Origin: an uncultured Geobacteraceae bacterium
GTDB lineage: Bacteria > Desulfobacterota > Desulfuromonadia > Geobacterales > Pseudopelobacteraceae
DNA: 52,424 nucleotides
Assembly (NCBI GenBank): GCA_903876875.1
Contig: CAIRBT010000044.1
Coordinates: 1 to 52,424 of the forward strand
Reading direction: 5' to 3'
The notes beneath the pieces are model-generated. The model did no database searches, was not told where the DNA came from, and saw only the letters and a list, made by a program, of their open reading frames with translations. Position numbers and translations under genes: made by a program. Positions within the stretch are counted from its first letter, which is position 1; the number at the start of each line of letters is the position of its first letter. Of this stretch, positions 7,629-17,457 are shown piece by piece.

Positions 7629-9845
7629 ATGAATACCGTCCTACCCCACCCTACCCCTGCCCATGCCACTACCGGCGAACTTACCTTCGGTGTGCGCGGT
7701 CTCCATTGTGCTTCCTGCGTCAATACACTTGAGCGAAAGTTGCGTGAGCATCAGGCTGTCTCCACCGCTATTATCAATCTGGCCACCGAAACCGGCTTTG
7801 TCCGTTTTGATACGCGGGAGCTGAATGATTCGGATATTTTCAATCTGGTTGCTCATGCCGGTTATACCCCGGTGGAGCTTGCCGGGGCTGCAGCTGCTTC
7901 CGATGAGGATCTGCTGTCCCAACGGAACTGGTTTATTTTCTCACTCTCCGCCGCACTCCCCATCATGATTACCATGGGTAATCACGGCAACCATGCCGTA
8001 ATGCAGTTAAATCTGCTGCTGGCGACAGTGATTCAATTTTCTGCCGGCCTGCTGTTTTACCGGGGTGCCTGGAGTGCCCTCAAAAATCGCACTGCCAACA
8101 TGGATGTGCTGGTGGCTCTCGGCACATCGGCCGCCTATTTCTACTCACTTGCCACCTATTATGGACTCTTCGGTACCCATCAAGGGGTGTTTTTCGAAAC
8201 ATCGGCCATGTTAATCGCCTTTATTCGCCTCGGGAAATATCTGGAGGCACGGGCACGGGGCAAGGCGGGTGATGCACTCAAAAAACTCCTCCATCTCCAG
8301 GCAGACAAGGCGATTCTGGTTACGGAGTCCGGTGAGGAAGCTGTTCCCGCCTCGGTTATTCGAGTTGGTGATGTCGTACTGGTCCGGGCCGGTGAAATCA
8401 TTCCGGTTGATGGAACAGTTATCCAAGGGGGGGGAGCCGTCAATGAAAGCATGATTACCGGTGAAGCACTCCCGGTTCTGAAAAGTGTCGGGGACACCGT
8501 GGCCGGAGCGACCCTCAGTACCAACGGCTTTCTTTACATTAAAGCGACCAGAATCGGTGAGGCTACCCTGCTGTCCCAGATTATCACCATGGTTCGCAAT
8601 GCCCAGGGGGATAAGGCACCTATTCAGAAGTTCGCCGATACCGTTTCGGCCTGGTTCGTACCGGTGGTCATGCTGCTCTCTGCGCTCACCTTCATCTACT
8701 GGTACTCCTTCCACGCCAGCGGTTTCCTGACCGCTTTCCGCTTTGCCATATCCGTACTGGTTATCGCCTGTCCCTGCGCCATGGGACTGGCAACGCCAAC
8801 CGCCATCATGGTGGGGAGCGGCATCGCCCTTGGCCGTGGCATTCTGGTGAAACGGGGTTCGGCCCTGGAGGTCATTTCAAAAATATCACTGCTGTTCCTT
8901 GATAAAACCGGCACCATCACCAAGGGCACACCGGAAATGACCGATCTGGTACCGGTAGCCCGCAGCATTGACCCGTTAAAACTGCTTGAATGCCTGGCCA
9001 CCGCCGAGGCCTATTCAACCCACCCCTTGGCCCAGGCCGCCGTTGCCGCTGCCCATGAAGCAGGCGTGGCACCGGGAGAAGTTGAAGAATTCGAAGAACG
9101 GGGCGGCTTCGGCATCACCTGTAGTTACGGAGGCTGTTCACTGGCGGTCGGAAATGAACGGCTCATGGAGGAACAGGGCATTTCACTGGCTCCCCTTGCC
9201 AAAAAGACCGCAGCGTTAACCGGAGCCGGTAAATCCCTGGTGTACGTTGCTGCTGACAATTCTCTCGTCGGTGTGGCAGCATTTGCCGACTCACTGCGAG
9301 ACGGTTCACGGGAAGCCATAGCCCGCCTGCGCTCCCTGGGCATTACCACGTGTATGATTACGGGAGACCACGCTACCAGTGCGGAAAGAATCGCAGAACA
9401 GGCCGGGGTTGATCGTTTTGAGGCAGAGGTACTACCGGAGCGAAAACTTGCTGTTGTGAAGGAATATCAGAGCCGTGGCTTAATTGTCGGCATGGTGGGT
9501 GATGGTATCAATGATGCGCCCGCCCTCGCCCAGGCAGATGTCGGCATCGCCATTGGTGCCGGAACCGATGTGGCAAAGGAGACCGGTGACATCGTACTGA
9601 TTCGGAGTGAGCTGCTGGATGTGGTACGAGCCATCACCATCGGCAGGGAAACCCTCCGCAAAATACGTCAGAACCTCTTCTGGGCACTCTGTTACAACAT
9701 ACTCGGCATTCCGGTGGCCGCCGGACTGCTCTCACGCTACGGCGTTACCCTGAAACCGGAATACGCAGGTCTTGCCATGGCATTTTCATCGGTATCAGTG
9801 GTCGTAAACTCACTGCTATTAAAAAAGATTAATAAGACACTGTAA
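7629..9845 (+). CDS. copA: Copper-exporting P1B-type ATPase
   Basis: CopA pumps Cu+ out of the cytoplasm. The protein shows one N-terminal heavy-metal-associated domain with GLHCASC (Cys27, Cys30), the actuator motif TGEA (278-281), the membrane metal site CPC (381-383), the phosphorylation site DKTGT (425-429), the P1B His-Pro pair (465-466) and GDGINDAP (624-631). The last two helices carry CYN and MxxSSxxVVxNS, the Cu+-specific P1B-1 signature. Length 738 aa is typical for a single-HMA CopA. A run of eight G at 8427-8434 lies in frame. The stop overlaps the start of the sensor kinase gene (TAATG), which suggests translational coupling. Confidence 0.96.
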   Translation: MNTVLPHPTPAHATTGELTFGVRGLHCASCVNTLERKLREHQAVSTAIINLATETGFVRFDTRELNDSDIFNLVAHAGYTPVELAGAAAASDEDLLSQRNWFIFSLSAALPIMITMGNHGNHAVMQLNLLLATVIQFSAGLLFYRGAWSALKNRTANMDVLVALGTSAAYFYSLATYYGLFGTHQGVFFETSAMLIAFIRLGKYLEARARGKAGDALKKLLHLQADKAILVTESGEEAVPASVIRVGDVVLVRAGEIIPVDGTVIQGGGAVNESMITGEALPVLKSVGDTVAGATLSTNGFLYIKATRIGEATLLSQIITMVRNAQGDKAPIQKFADTVSAWFVPVVMLLSALTFIYWYSFHASGFLTAFRFAISVLVIACPCAMGLATPTAIMVGSGIALGRGILVKRGSALEVISKISLLFLDKTGTITKGTPEMTDLVPVARSIDPLKLLECLATAEAYSTHPLAQAAVAAAHEAGVAPGEVEEFEERGGFGITCSYGGCSLAVGNERLMEEQGISLAPLAKKTAALTGAGKSLVYVAADNSLVGVAAFADSLRDGSREAIARLRSLGITTCMITGDHATSAERIAEQAGVDRFEAEVLPERKLAVVKEYQSRGLIVGMVGDGINDAPALAQADVGIAIGAGTDVAKETGDIVLIRSELLDVVRAITIGRETLRKIRQNLFWALCYNILGIPVAAGLLSRYGVTLKPEYAGLAMAFSSVSVVVNSLLLKKINKTL

Positions 9846-11911
9846 TGTTAAAATCATTGGCAGACTCAGACGGTAAGACCTCTGGTAATCAAAGTTTACT
9901 TGCCAGAAGAATCAGACTTTTTTACTGGATTCTTTTCACCTGCTGGACCCTGTTGATCGCGGCGTCATGGTGTTGGAACTATCAAACAGAACAACTATTT
10001 TTCCAGAAGGTTGCCACAGCTGAAGCAAGGGCGGTTATCGAGCGAGATACGCTCTATCGCCGCTGGGCGGCGACCCGTGGCGGAGTGTACGTCCCGGTTT
10101 CCCCAACATCCCCCCCAAATAAATACCTCTCCCATATACCGGAACGCGATATTGCTACCCCTTCCGGAAAACAGCTGACTTTGGTTAATCCGGCGTACAT
10201 GACCCGCCAGGTTAACGAACTCTCCAATGAATTAAATCCGTTTTTCGGCAGGGCACATATCACCAGCCTTAAACCGCTTCGCCCGGAGAATGCTGCCGAC
10301 CCCTGGGAGGCCGCCGCTCTTCGTTCCTTCGAAGGGGGTGCAAGGGAATTCAGTGAGCAGGTCACCATTGGTGGTGCCCCCTATCTACGATTAATGAAAC
10401 CATTCATAACCGACGAACCATGCTTGAAATGCCACGCGGTGCAGGGGTATACAGCAGGCTCCATCCGGGGGGGCATCAGCGTTTCAATCCCGATCAAACC
10501 ACTAATTGAAGCCGGCAAGAGCACCTATACCGGTTCACTGCTTTTTCATGGTGCCATCTGGCTGTTGGGACTTGGGGTGGCCTCTGCCGGTGCCCGACAC
10601 CTGTCGCGAAACGCCCTGTTACAGAAAAAAACCGAAGACGAACTTCAGCTCCAAACTCTCCAGTTGAAGCAAGAGATGGCTGAACGCCAGACAGCCCAAG
10701 AGGCGTTACAGAAGAACGAATCCCGTTTGAGAATTGTTGCTGACTTTTCCTCAAACTGGGAATATTGGCGTTTACCAGACAACAGTTTCCTCTACATGTC
10801 CCCGTCGGTTGAGGCAATCACCGGCTACTCGCGCCAGGAATATGCCGAAGATGAGGAATTAATCGTCTCAATTATCTACCCCAATGACCGGGAACTGTTC
10901 CGCCACCACGTACATGGTACGGATACTCGTGGTCATATTGTGCCGATAGAACTACGGATCGTCTGTAAAAATGGTGATATCCGCTGGATAAGTCATATCT
11001 GTCAGCAGGTGTATACTGTCGATGGTGTCCCCTGGGGGTGGCGAGCCAGCAATCAGGATATTACCGACCGTAAAGAGGTCGAGTACCAACTGCTGGAGCA
11101 GCAGGAAAAACTGCTTCTGGAAGCTGCACAGTGCGAATATACCCAGGCACGCCTGGAGGAGTTTAATCACTCCCTGGAAGAGCGGATAAAGTCTGCCGTT
11201 ACCGAATTACGCCACAAGGACCAGACACTGATTCAGCAGAGCAGACGTGCTGCCATGGGAGAAATGATCAACAATATAGCCCATCAATGGCGCCAACCAC
11301 TCAATAATATCGCCCTGATTATTCAGAGTTTGCAGGCATCACACGCCTCCGGGACGATCTCCCAACAGGAGCTACAGCACGACATTGGCACAACTATGGA
11401 TATTATTATGCATATGTCTCAAACCATTGATGAGTTCCGTAATTTTTTCCGTAAGGATAAGAACAGGAGTGAGTTCTCGGTGGGTGGAACGATCCAGCAG
11501 GCACTGGAGTTTGTGTCGGCAACAATGTCAAGTCACGGTATTCGCATCGATTTATCGGATGAACGACAGGTCTTCACCACCGGCTATCAGAACGAATACG
11601 TCCAGGTACTGCTCAACATACTTTCCAACTCCCGCGAGACGGCCATTGAACGAAAAATCAATTCCCCCCATATCTGGATTACCGTCTCCACTGCAGGAGG
11701 GCACTCCCAGGTGACCATCCGGGATAATTGCGGCGGCATCGCCGACAATATTCTGCCGCAGATATTTGACCCCTACTTCACCACCCGGGCACCGGACAAG
11801 GGAACCGGTATCGGCTTATACATGTCTAAGGTTATCATTGAACAGAATATGAATGGTAAATTGACGGCAGTGAACACCGGAGATGGCGTGGAGTTTTGTA
11901 TCGAAGTTTGA
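9845..11911 (+). CDS. Haem-motif (DUF3365) PAS sensor histidine kinase
   Basis: A transmembrane helix (about 23-45) is followed by a periplasmic domain of DUF3365/Tll0287 type ending in a c-type haem motif, C193-x-x-C196-H197. A second helix (about 229-250), a coiled coil (about 258-290), a PAS/PAC module (about 292-412), another coiled coil (about 412-465) and a kinase core follow. The H-box histidine is His480 in NIAHQWRQPLN, and the ATPase shows N, DNCGGI and GTGIGLYMS boxes. It probably senses periplasmic redox state, a small gas ligand or a metal. The ATG overlaps the copA stop, so it may report on copper or envelope redox conditions. No response regulator is adjacent. Confidence 0.9.
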   Translation: MLKSLADSDGKTSGNQSLLARRIRLFYWILFTCWTLLIAASWCWNYQTEQLFFQKVATAEARAVIERDTLYRRWAATRGGVYVPVSPTSPPNKYLSHIPERDIATPSGKQLTLVNPAYMTRQVNELSNELNPFFGRAHITSLKPLRPENAADPWEAAALRSFEGGAREFSEQVTIGGAPYLRLMKPFITDEPCLKCHAVQGYTAGSIRGGISVSIPIKPLIEAGKSTYTGSLLFHGAIWLLGLGVASAGARHLSRNALLQKKTEDELQLQTLQLKQEMAERQTAQEALQKNESRLRIVADFSSNWEYWRLPDNSFLYMSPSVEAITGYSRQEYAEDEELIVSIIYPNDRELFRHHVHGTDTRGHIVPIELRIVCKNGDIRWISHICQQVYTVDGVPWGWRASNQDITDRKEVEYQLLEQQEKLLLEAAQCEYTQARLEEFNHSLEERIKSAVTELRHKDQTLIQQSRRAAMGEMINNIAHQWRQPLNNIALIIQSLQASHASGTISQQELQHDIGTTMDIIMHMSQTIDEFRNFFRKDKNRSEFSVGGTIQQALEFVSATMSSHGIRIDLSDERQVFTTGYQNEYVQVLLNILSNSRETAIERKINSPHIWITVSTAGGHSQVTIRDNCGGIADNILPQIFDPYFTTRAPDKGTGIGLYMSKVIIEQNMNGKLTAVNTGDGVEFCIEV

Positions 11912-11953
11912 ACTGTGTAAAAGGAGAACAGATTTAAGCCTTTTACACAGTTC
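11910..11953. terminator. 15-bp perfect inverted repeat between convergent genes
   Basis: GAACTGTGTAAAAGG at 11910-11924 is exactly complementary to 11939-11953, with a 14-nt loop. It sits between the 3' ends of the sensor kinase gene (+), whose stop codon it includes, and the peroxiredoxin gene (-). There is no T-run on either side, so it may stabilise both transcript ends or act as a bidirectional terminator of unusual form. Confidence 0.55.
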
Positions 11954-11970
11954 ACTGTTCTTGAATGCTT

Positions 11971-12432
11971 TCAGGAGGCCAAATATGCCACGACCTGTTC
12001 GGGGTGTAACTCGGCCTTGGCAACCTTGGCCCACTGCTTTTTGATAACACCATCCGGACCGATAATAACGGTAGAGCGAATCGTACCAAGGGTTGGCTTG
12101 CCATACATGACTTTCTCACCGAATGCTTCGTAACTCCGCATCATTGAGCAATCCGGGTCACTCAGCAGGGTAAACGGCAGTTCATAGGCGGCAATAAACT
12201 TACCATGGGCAGCAAGACTGTCCTTACTAACCCCCAGGATAACGATCCCGCGGTCAGTCAAAGTCTGGTAATGGTCACGAAACCCACAGGCCTCTTTCGT
12301 ACAACCGGGTGTATTATCACGGGGGTAAAAATAGATAACTACCGTTTTACCGGCATACTCTTGAAGAGAGTGCTGTTTACCATCACTGCCGGCCAACAAA
12401 AATTCGGGAGCTTTCTTTCCTTCCAATGTCAT
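11971..12432 (-). CDS. bcp: Thioredoxin-dependent thiol peroxidase (bacterioferritin comigratory protein)
   Basis: Bcp/PrxQ reduces hydrogen peroxide and organic peroxides using thioredoxin. The peroxidatic Cys44 lies in the motif DNTPGCTKEACGFRD, with the resolving Cys49 five residues later, as in the atypical 2-Cys PrxQ type. YPRDNTPGC and the terminal AELHPEQVVAYL segment fit the family, and 153 aa is the normal length. The protein is cytoplasmic with no signal peptide. It stands alone between the sensor kinase (convergent) and the ferredoxin-like gene (divergent), with its promoter in the 55-bp divergent gap. Confidence 0.95.
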   Translation of the reverse strand: MTLEGKKAPEFLLAGSDGKQHSLQEYAGKTVVIYFYPRDNTPGCTKEACGFRDHYQTLTDRGIVILGVSKDSLAAHGKFIAAYELPFTLLSDPDCSMMRSYEAFGEKVMYGKPTLGTIRSTVIIGPDGVIKKQWAKVAKAELHPEQVVAYLAS

Positions 12433-12487
12433 ACGTATTCCCCTTTATTAAAAAAGATATTCAGTTCATTTATCTGGAGAGAATTCA

Positions 12488-12835
12488 ATGAGTATTACCC
12501 GTAAGGAATTTTTCAAACAGAGTCTGTTTTCTCTTGGCAAGTCCGCCCTTGATCTCGCAGATACGCTGAAAGTACGTTTTCCCTCTCTTCCAGTGCTACA
12601 GGGAGAAGCGACTTCACCGAAACCTCGCCCGGAAATGATGGCAGAAGCTTTTAATGAACGCTGTCTTTCCGGCTCAGATGCCTGCACTTCCTGTATCGAC
12701 CGCTGTGCCCCCAAGGCGATCAAGCCACTGCCCGGTGGTGGTGTCCAGATCAACCAACTATTCTGCACCGGTTGTAGCGAATGTGAATATGTGTGCCCCG
12801 TTGAGCCGAAAGCTATTGTGCTGGTACCGAGATAA
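12488..12835 (+). CDS. 2[4Fe-4S] ferredoxin-type protein (NapF/MauM-like)
   Basis: Two iron-sulfur binding sets are visible: C59-x6-C66-x2-C69-x3-C73 and C93-x2-C96-x2-C99-x3-C103-P. The N terminus TRKEFFKQSLFSLG resembles the Tat-like leaders of NapG/MauM/NapF-type proteins but lacks a clear twin-arginine pair and a strong hydrophobic stretch. A cytoplasmic or membrane-associated electron carrier is therefore more likely. At 115 aa it is compact. A GGAGAG Shine-Dalgarno precedes the ATG. It is monocistronic and convergent with the STAS gene. The redox partner is unknown; nothing adjacent encodes a nitrate reductase. Confidence 0.8.
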   Translation: MSITRKEFFKQSLFSLGKSALDLADTLKVRFPSLPVLQGEATSPKPRPEMMAEAFNERCLSGSDACTSCIDRCAPKAIKPLPGGGVQINQLFCTGCSECEYVCPVEPKAIVLVPR

Positions 12836-12877
12836 AATAAAATAATCTCATTGTTATGAAGATACGCCGCAAGATAT

Positions 12878-13177
12878 CTACCGTTTAACAAAACGCACAT
12901 TGAACGTTTGCGCAAGATTCAGTTCCGCCAGCAGTTCATATAACCGTTGATCACCGACCATAAGGGAGAGACTGACTTTATCGTGATGCACCAACTTCAT
13001 GAGATTACCGATCACTGTTGAAGTAATGGAAAAGGAATCCAAAATATTTAAACGCAGGCTCTCTGCCCCCTCACGACGTGCCCTGACGATGGCCTGCTTG
13101 ATTGCGATACTATCCTCAATTGACTTGATATTTCCGGTTATAGTGAGCTCGGAACTACCGTTACAAACAATCTGCAT
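12878..13177 (-). CDS. STAS-domain protein (anti-sigma-factor antagonist-like)
   Basis: This 99-aa single-domain protein has the strand/helix pattern of SpoIIAA/RsbV STAS proteins. It shows an N-terminal ITGNIKSIEDSIAIKQAI, a central strand LRLNILDSFSITSTVIGNLMKLV where the phosphorylatable serine normally lies after the Asp (DSFSITS), and a final NVRFV strand. Such proteins bind anti-sigma kinases in partner switching and are released or captured by phosphorylation. It follows the SpoIIE-type regulator by 13 bp and must be read with it. Sequence divergence from RsbV is high, so the class is inferred from pattern and context. Confidence 0.7.
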   Translation of the reverse strand: MQIVCNGSSELTITGNIKSIEDSIAIKQAIVRARREGAESLRLNILDSFSITSTVIGNLMKLVHHDKVSLSLMVGDQRLYELLAELNLAQTFNVRFVKR

Positions 13178-13190
13178 AGTTATATACCCC

Positions 13191-14867
13191 TCATAGTGTT
13201 TTTAAAATTATCAGGCAGCCCCCTGGACCACCAACAAAAAGACTGTCACAGTAACGGTCGATCATCCTCAGCCCCCTGCCACACACGGCACGTGAGTCAG
13301 CAGTACCGAGACCCGCCAGGGGGATGCCGCTGCCGCTGTCCCGAATCTCTAAGGAAAGCAGAGAGTGTTCCGTACCCCGCCAGAGTGACAGGGTAAGAGA
13401 GATAACAGAATCCTCCGGTGCAAGGCACGTTTCCAGAAAATCTTCGTATTCACCGGTCAGCATGATACGCTTCTTCTCGGCACTGTCAACCCTGAGACAA
13501 CCATGTTCAAAAGCATTTGTCAGTGCCTCGGACAACATCAGTTCAAGTTCATCCCTCAGCTGCTCCGAAAGTGATATCTCGCGACTGAGGTTTTCAAGTG
13601 CCAGATCAATGGCACTGTGAAGAGCATCATATCGAGGAGTCACCTCACACTTCCAGTGCCAAGCGTCAGGGAGGTCAATACGTCTGATATGAAGCATGGT
13701 GCGGTCATCCTGTTCGTAGGTAGCACCAACCCGCCGATGAAACAGTTCCAGCAAAGACGCCAACGTTGGTGAAGCGGTATAATCGGCAATCAGATGTTCA
13801 CGATACTGCCCTTCCGTCGTTAACTCGGCATCGGAAAAGCCATCGGATACAAGCAGCAGGTCGGCTACGCTTTCCAGAGAGACAGAGGTTGTTTCAGCCG
13901 TACCGCTATAGGGAGACAGAGGTGGATTCTTACTGCGAATAGTGGTGACTGTACCATCAATATCGCGTACCAGCAGTGGAGGTAGGGCAAAAAGTGCCGT
14001 TTCCAGTTGAAGGTTTGTCAAATCAATCAGCAGAAAACCACAGGAAACGACTTCGTCGTCCAGCAGAATTCCGGAGATATATTCGGTAAAAAAGCCGAGC
14101 ATACGGAAAAATTCGTAGCCGGAGAAATGAAAAAAGTGTTCAAAATGAAAATTGCAGAATGACGTTGCCAACAGCGTGGTCAGTGAGGCGGAGAGACCGG
14201 ATCCCATTGAATCAATGAGGAAAATCATAATCCGGTCATCGGCTAGGCGGCAAATACTGTACCCGTCACCACACATGATGTCGCGGGAAACGTGGGCAAC
14301 ATCAACCCCCCAGCGATTACCACAGGCGTCTGATACGGCCTGAAAGCGGAGATCATGACGCACAACATGACGCTCTTTTCTGACAGCCGCCTCCTGCTGC
14401 ATGGAGTTGTACTGATCACGATAGCGCAGCAGCTCCATCTCATGCTGCTGGTGTTGTTTATGGAACCTCTCATTGGCGATTCGTTGGGCAATATCTTCCA
14501 GTGTCTGGATCATCTGCTCGAATTGAAACGGCTTGGGAATGAACTGGGTAACCCCCAGGTTTATTGCCTTCACCAGCAATTGATGATCAATGTAGCCGGT
14601 CATTAGCACCACCGGTGTCGTCCGATCGGTAGCACGAATCTGTGCCAGCATCTCCATGCCATTCATAACGGGCATCTGCTGGTCAGTAATGATAATATCA
14701 GGTGTACACTCGTGAAAAAGACGCAGACCCTCCTCACCATCCTCCGCCATTACAATGCGTTTAAAGAGGTGGGAGAGACTCATCATGCCGATTTCTCTGA
14801 AGAGTTCACTATCCTCGACAAAAAGCAGGGTGAGCTCGCTGGATGGTAGTACCCGCTGCACGTTCAT
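13191..14867 (-). CDS. Response regulator with SpoIIE-type PP2C phosphatase and HATPase domains
   Basis: Three modules are readable. A receiver domain at 1-130 has the acidic pair near residues 18-19 and phospho-acceptor Asp62 (IITDQQMP). A coiled-coil linker at about 130-165 follows. A PP2C/SpoIIE phosphatase at about 170-390 shows GDGYSICRL, DSMGSGLSASL and LLVSDGFSD. A C-terminal RsbW-like HATPase at about 410-558 shows ELMLSEALTNAFEHG and DSGSGIPLAGL. One protein thus carries both the phosphatase and the kinase of a partner switch, under control of a receiver. It lies 3 bp downstream of the haem chemoreceptor gene and 13 bp before the STAS gene, so the three form an operon. Confidence 0.9.
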   Translation of the reverse strand: MNVQRVLPSSELTLLFVEDSELFREIGMMSLSHLFKRIVMAEDGEEGLRLFHECTPDIIITDQQMPVMNGMEMLAQIRATDRTTPVVLMTGYIDHQLLVKAINLGVTQFIPKPFQFEQMIQTLEDIAQRIANERFHKQHQQHEMELLRYRDQYNSMQQEAAVRKERHVVRHDLRFQAVSDACGNRWGVDVAHVSRDIMCGDGYSICRLADDRIMIFLIDSMGSGLSASLTTLLATSFCNFHFEHFFHFSGYEFFRMLGFFTEYISGILLDDEVVSCGFLLIDLTNLQLETALFALPPLLVRDIDGTVTTIRSKNPPLSPYSGTAETTSVSLESVADLLLVSDGFSDAELTTEGQYREHLIADYTASPTLASLLELFHRRVGATYEQDDRTMLHIRRIDLPDAWHWKCEVTPRYDALHSAIDLALENLSREISLSEQLRDELELMLSEALTNAFEHGCLRVDSAEKKRIMLTGEYEDFLETCLAPEDSVISLTLSLWRGTEHSLLSLEIRDSGSGIPLAGLGTADSRAVCGRGLRMIDRYCDSLFVGGPGGCLIILKTL

Positions 14868-14870
14868 GGA

Positions 14871-16442
14871 TCAGGTCCGGAAGTGGGTCAAGGCAGCCCT
14901 GAGGGTTTCGGATTTCTCTGCCAGTGCGGCCGATACTCCACCGACTTCACTGGCAACGGTCCGGTTCTGCTCCGCCGCTTCCGTGATGCGCCGCATCAGA
15001 TCAATCATCTGTTTGGTGCGGGTCGCAATATAGGTACACTTACTGGTCAACTCCGATGAAATATCGACAGCCCCCCGAAGTCTTTCACCGGTTTCACCAA
15101 TACTGTCAATCAGATGCTGGGTGGTGACCGAAATATCACGCATTCTTTTGGCACTGTCCTCATTAGCAGCACAGACCGAAACAACACTATTGACAACCAC
15201 CGTCACACCGTTCTGTATCTGGGCCAATGAACTCTGGGTCTTGGCAGCCAGTTGACGAACCTCATCGGCAACCACCGCGAAACCGCGCCCCATCTCTCCG
15301 GCCCGCGCCGCTTCGATGGAAGCATTGAGTGCCAACAAATTTGTCTGGTCGGCAATGTCGGCAATGATCTCCAGAACAGAACGGATATCCCCCACCTTGC
15401 CAGCCAGATCCTGTGTCTGAGACGCAAGTGCCACCTGCTTTTCCGACTCACCGATAATAATAGAACCGGCCCTGTTAAGATCAGAGACAAAGCTACTCAG
15501 TACCGAACGGGTTGACTCAACGGTCTCGGTTGTCGAAATAGCCATTTCTTCCGTGGCATCAAGATTACCGGCCACATCCTTGGTAAGGGTTTCACATTCA
15601 ATGATCATGTCGGCCTGCTGACGTACCGTACCCGAGAGGTTAGCAGCGATGTGGGAAAGTTCCTGACTGCCACAGGCAACATTATCAGCCGACAGCTTAT
15701 CTTCAGCTATAATATCCCTGAACTTGACGATCAACTGGTCGATTGAGTCGGAGAGGGTTCCGAGTTCATCACCACTTTGATGATTAACACTAACGGTGAG
15801 GTTACCACCGGCCATTTCACTGACCTTACCAACAATTGTGATGATATGGCTGATAATAACTTTTTTGAAAAAGAGATAGATGCTTCCCAAGAGTGCAAGA
15901 AAGAATATCACACCAGGAATAATAAGCGTCAGCAGCAGAGTGACCACATTATCATAGCCGTCCTGAATGGAGGTGGTGACCAGAACAGCACCCAGACAGA
16001 CTTTTGATGCATCATGGCACTGGTTACAGCGTTTTTCGTTCATAATCGGCATGGCTATGGTCATCTGATGAATGCCGTTCTCAAGGGAAGCGAAACGAAC
16101 CTCCTTACCACTCTGAAGAGCCTGACTGATGTGGGGGTCGGACCCACCACCTGCAGTACCGGCTTCTTTCCCCTGATCATTATATATTTTTAGATCACGG
16201 ACAAACGCCCTTTTTTTTGCCTCATCAATATACCGAACCACCTCCTTGGCGTCACCGCGCAGCATATACTCCTGTATATCTTTGATGATGATTGCGGTCA
16301 GATTACCGGCATTTTTTGTTTGCAATTCCATGGTAGCATGGTACTGAAGCCACATAGTGACAGCCCCCATGGATACCAGAGTGACGGTAAGGATCACCCC
16401 GAGAATTGACAGAACTTTCGTAGTAAGGGAATTATTAACCAT
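14871..16442 (-). CDS. Methyl-accepting chemotaxis protein with periplasmic c-type haem motif
   Basis: The 523-aa receptor has transmembrane helices at about 10-33 and 165-192 around a periplasmic sensor. That sensor carries one CxxCH haem site, C139-N-Q-C142-H143, close to a further Cys149. A HAMP region (about 195-250) and a signalling domain follow, with the invariant hairpin [32 protein letters not shown]-type sequence at about 365-400. Geobacter relatives have comparable haem-PAS chemoreceptors that respond to redox or gases; that function is inferred. It is the first gene of the operon with the receiver-phosphatase-kinase and STAS proteins and lacks nearby che genes. It may therefore feed an output other than flagella. 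Confidence 0.92.
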   Translation of the reverse strand: MVNNSLTTKVLSILGVILTVTLVSMGAVTMWLQYHATMELQTKNAGNLTAIIIKDIQEYMLRGDAKEVVRYIDEAKKRAFVRDLKIYNDQGKEAGTAGGGSDPHISQALQSGKEVRFASLENGIHQMTIAMPIMNEKRCNQCHDASKVCLGAVLVTTSIQDGYDNVVTLLLTLIIPGVIFFLALLGSIYLFFKKVIISHIITIVGKVSEMAGGNLTVSVNHQSGDELGTLSDSIDQLIVKFRDIIAEDKLSADNVACGSQELSHIAANLSGTVRQQADMIIECETLTKDVAGNLDATEEMAISTTETVESTRSVLSSFVSDLNRAGSIIIGESEKQVALASQTQDLAGKVGDIRSVLEIIADIADQTNLLALNASIEAARAGEMGRGFAVVADEVRQLAAKTQSSLAQIQNGVTVVVNSVVSVCAANEDSAKRMRDISVTTQHLIDSIGETGERLRGAVDISSELTSKCTYIATRTKQMIDLMRRITEAAEQNRTVASEVGGVSAALAEKSETLRAALTHFRT

Positions 16443-16538
16443 CAGATGCTCCTGAAACGGATATTTGATTCAAAGTAAAACGAAGTTATTATAATACAGT
16501 GGCTTGTTACTATGCAATGTTTTTAATGATATCGTTAC

Positions 16539-17333
16539 TCATTTAAGTGGAAATTCTGAAAGTTTGACGAAGCGGAACCCCCGTTTTTTTAATTCCGGAA
16601 TGGCGGTGATGATGCCGGCACCGGTTCCCGCTTCCGGATGGTTCATATGGAGAAGGGCAATATCCCCCGGACGTGCCCTGAGCAGTGCTGCGGTCACTGC
16701 TGCGGCATTCCATGTGGCACCTGCATCACCAAGCAGCGAGTAACCGACCACCTCATGCCCTAGTTCCTGTGAGATTTTCACCGCTACCTCATCATAAAAA
16801 GCCGTACCCGACCGATAGTATCTTGTTTGTTTACCAGTTATTTTGAGTATTTTACGAGCATTCTGTTCTATTTCATCAAACAGCTCCCCGATGTTTTTAG
16901 TACCATTGATGCCATACACTGACCGCCCGTTCACCGATGCAGGTTTGTGCAGAATTCCATGATTGGCGATCTCAAAGAGCGGATTGTCAGCAAGAGATTC
17001 GAACAGCTGTGGATTGGCATCAATCCAGCGGCCATTAATAAAAAGGGTGGCCGGCACCTTCTCACGGGTCAGAAAGTCCATCAAACGGGAATCAACGCCG
17101 TTTCCCTTGACACTTCCGCAGGCATCAAGTGTCAGAGCAATGACTTTTTCCGAGGTATCGAGGCGCATACGCACACCGGGTACCTGTTCCCCCCACTGGA
17201 GCGGTTTCGCACCACCATAGCGGACAACCATCTGCTGTTTCAGAGAAACCGGGGATGACGGAGTCACGTCAGTAGCCCAGGAAAAGGCGACGCCTGTGAA
17301 AATAATAATGAATGCTACTATAGGTTTTACCAT
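16539..17333 (-). CDS. Secreted polysaccharide deacetylase (NodB-fold)
   Basis: A signal peptide (residues 1-20, ending FSWA) precedes a NodB-type domain. Motif 1 reads LTLDACG at 67-73: the catalytic Asp70 is kept but the usual second Asp is Ala71 followed by Cys72. Motif 2 is NHGILHK with His125 and His129, which match the metal ligands. RYYRSGTAFYDE at about 188-199 and LLHMNHPEAG near the end fill the remaining motif positions. Length is 264 aa. It likely de-N-acetylates peptidoglycan or a surface glycan. It is monocistronic, downstream of the haem-MCP operon promoter region but on the same strand, and divergent from the radical SAM gene. Confidence 0.82.
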   Translation of the reverse strand: MVKPIVAFIIIFTGVAFSWATDVTPSSPVSLKQQMVVRYGGAKPLQWGEQVPGVRMRLDTSEKVIALTLDACGSVKGNGVDSRLMDFLTREKVPATLFINGRWIDANPQLFESLADNPLFEIANHGILHKPASVNGRSVYGINGTKNIGELFDEIEQNARKILKITGKQTRYYRSGTAFYDEVAVKISQELGHEVVGYSLLGDAGATWNAAAVTAALLRARPGDIALLHMNHPEAGTGAGIITAIPELKKRGFRFVKLSEFPLK

Positions 17334-17457
17334 GATTTACTCCTCTTACCACATTGTCGCCGGAGATTGCTCCCGATGCAATGAAATTTTCCCGCTTGAC
17401 AGGAAAAAATATACCGGTAGTCTGTAACGTCAAGTTTCAGCCAAGGAGAACTCACCC

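Noticed and set aside
8211-8714. 167-aa ORF antisense to copA
   Set aside because: Lies inside conserved ATPase motifs; no independent signal.
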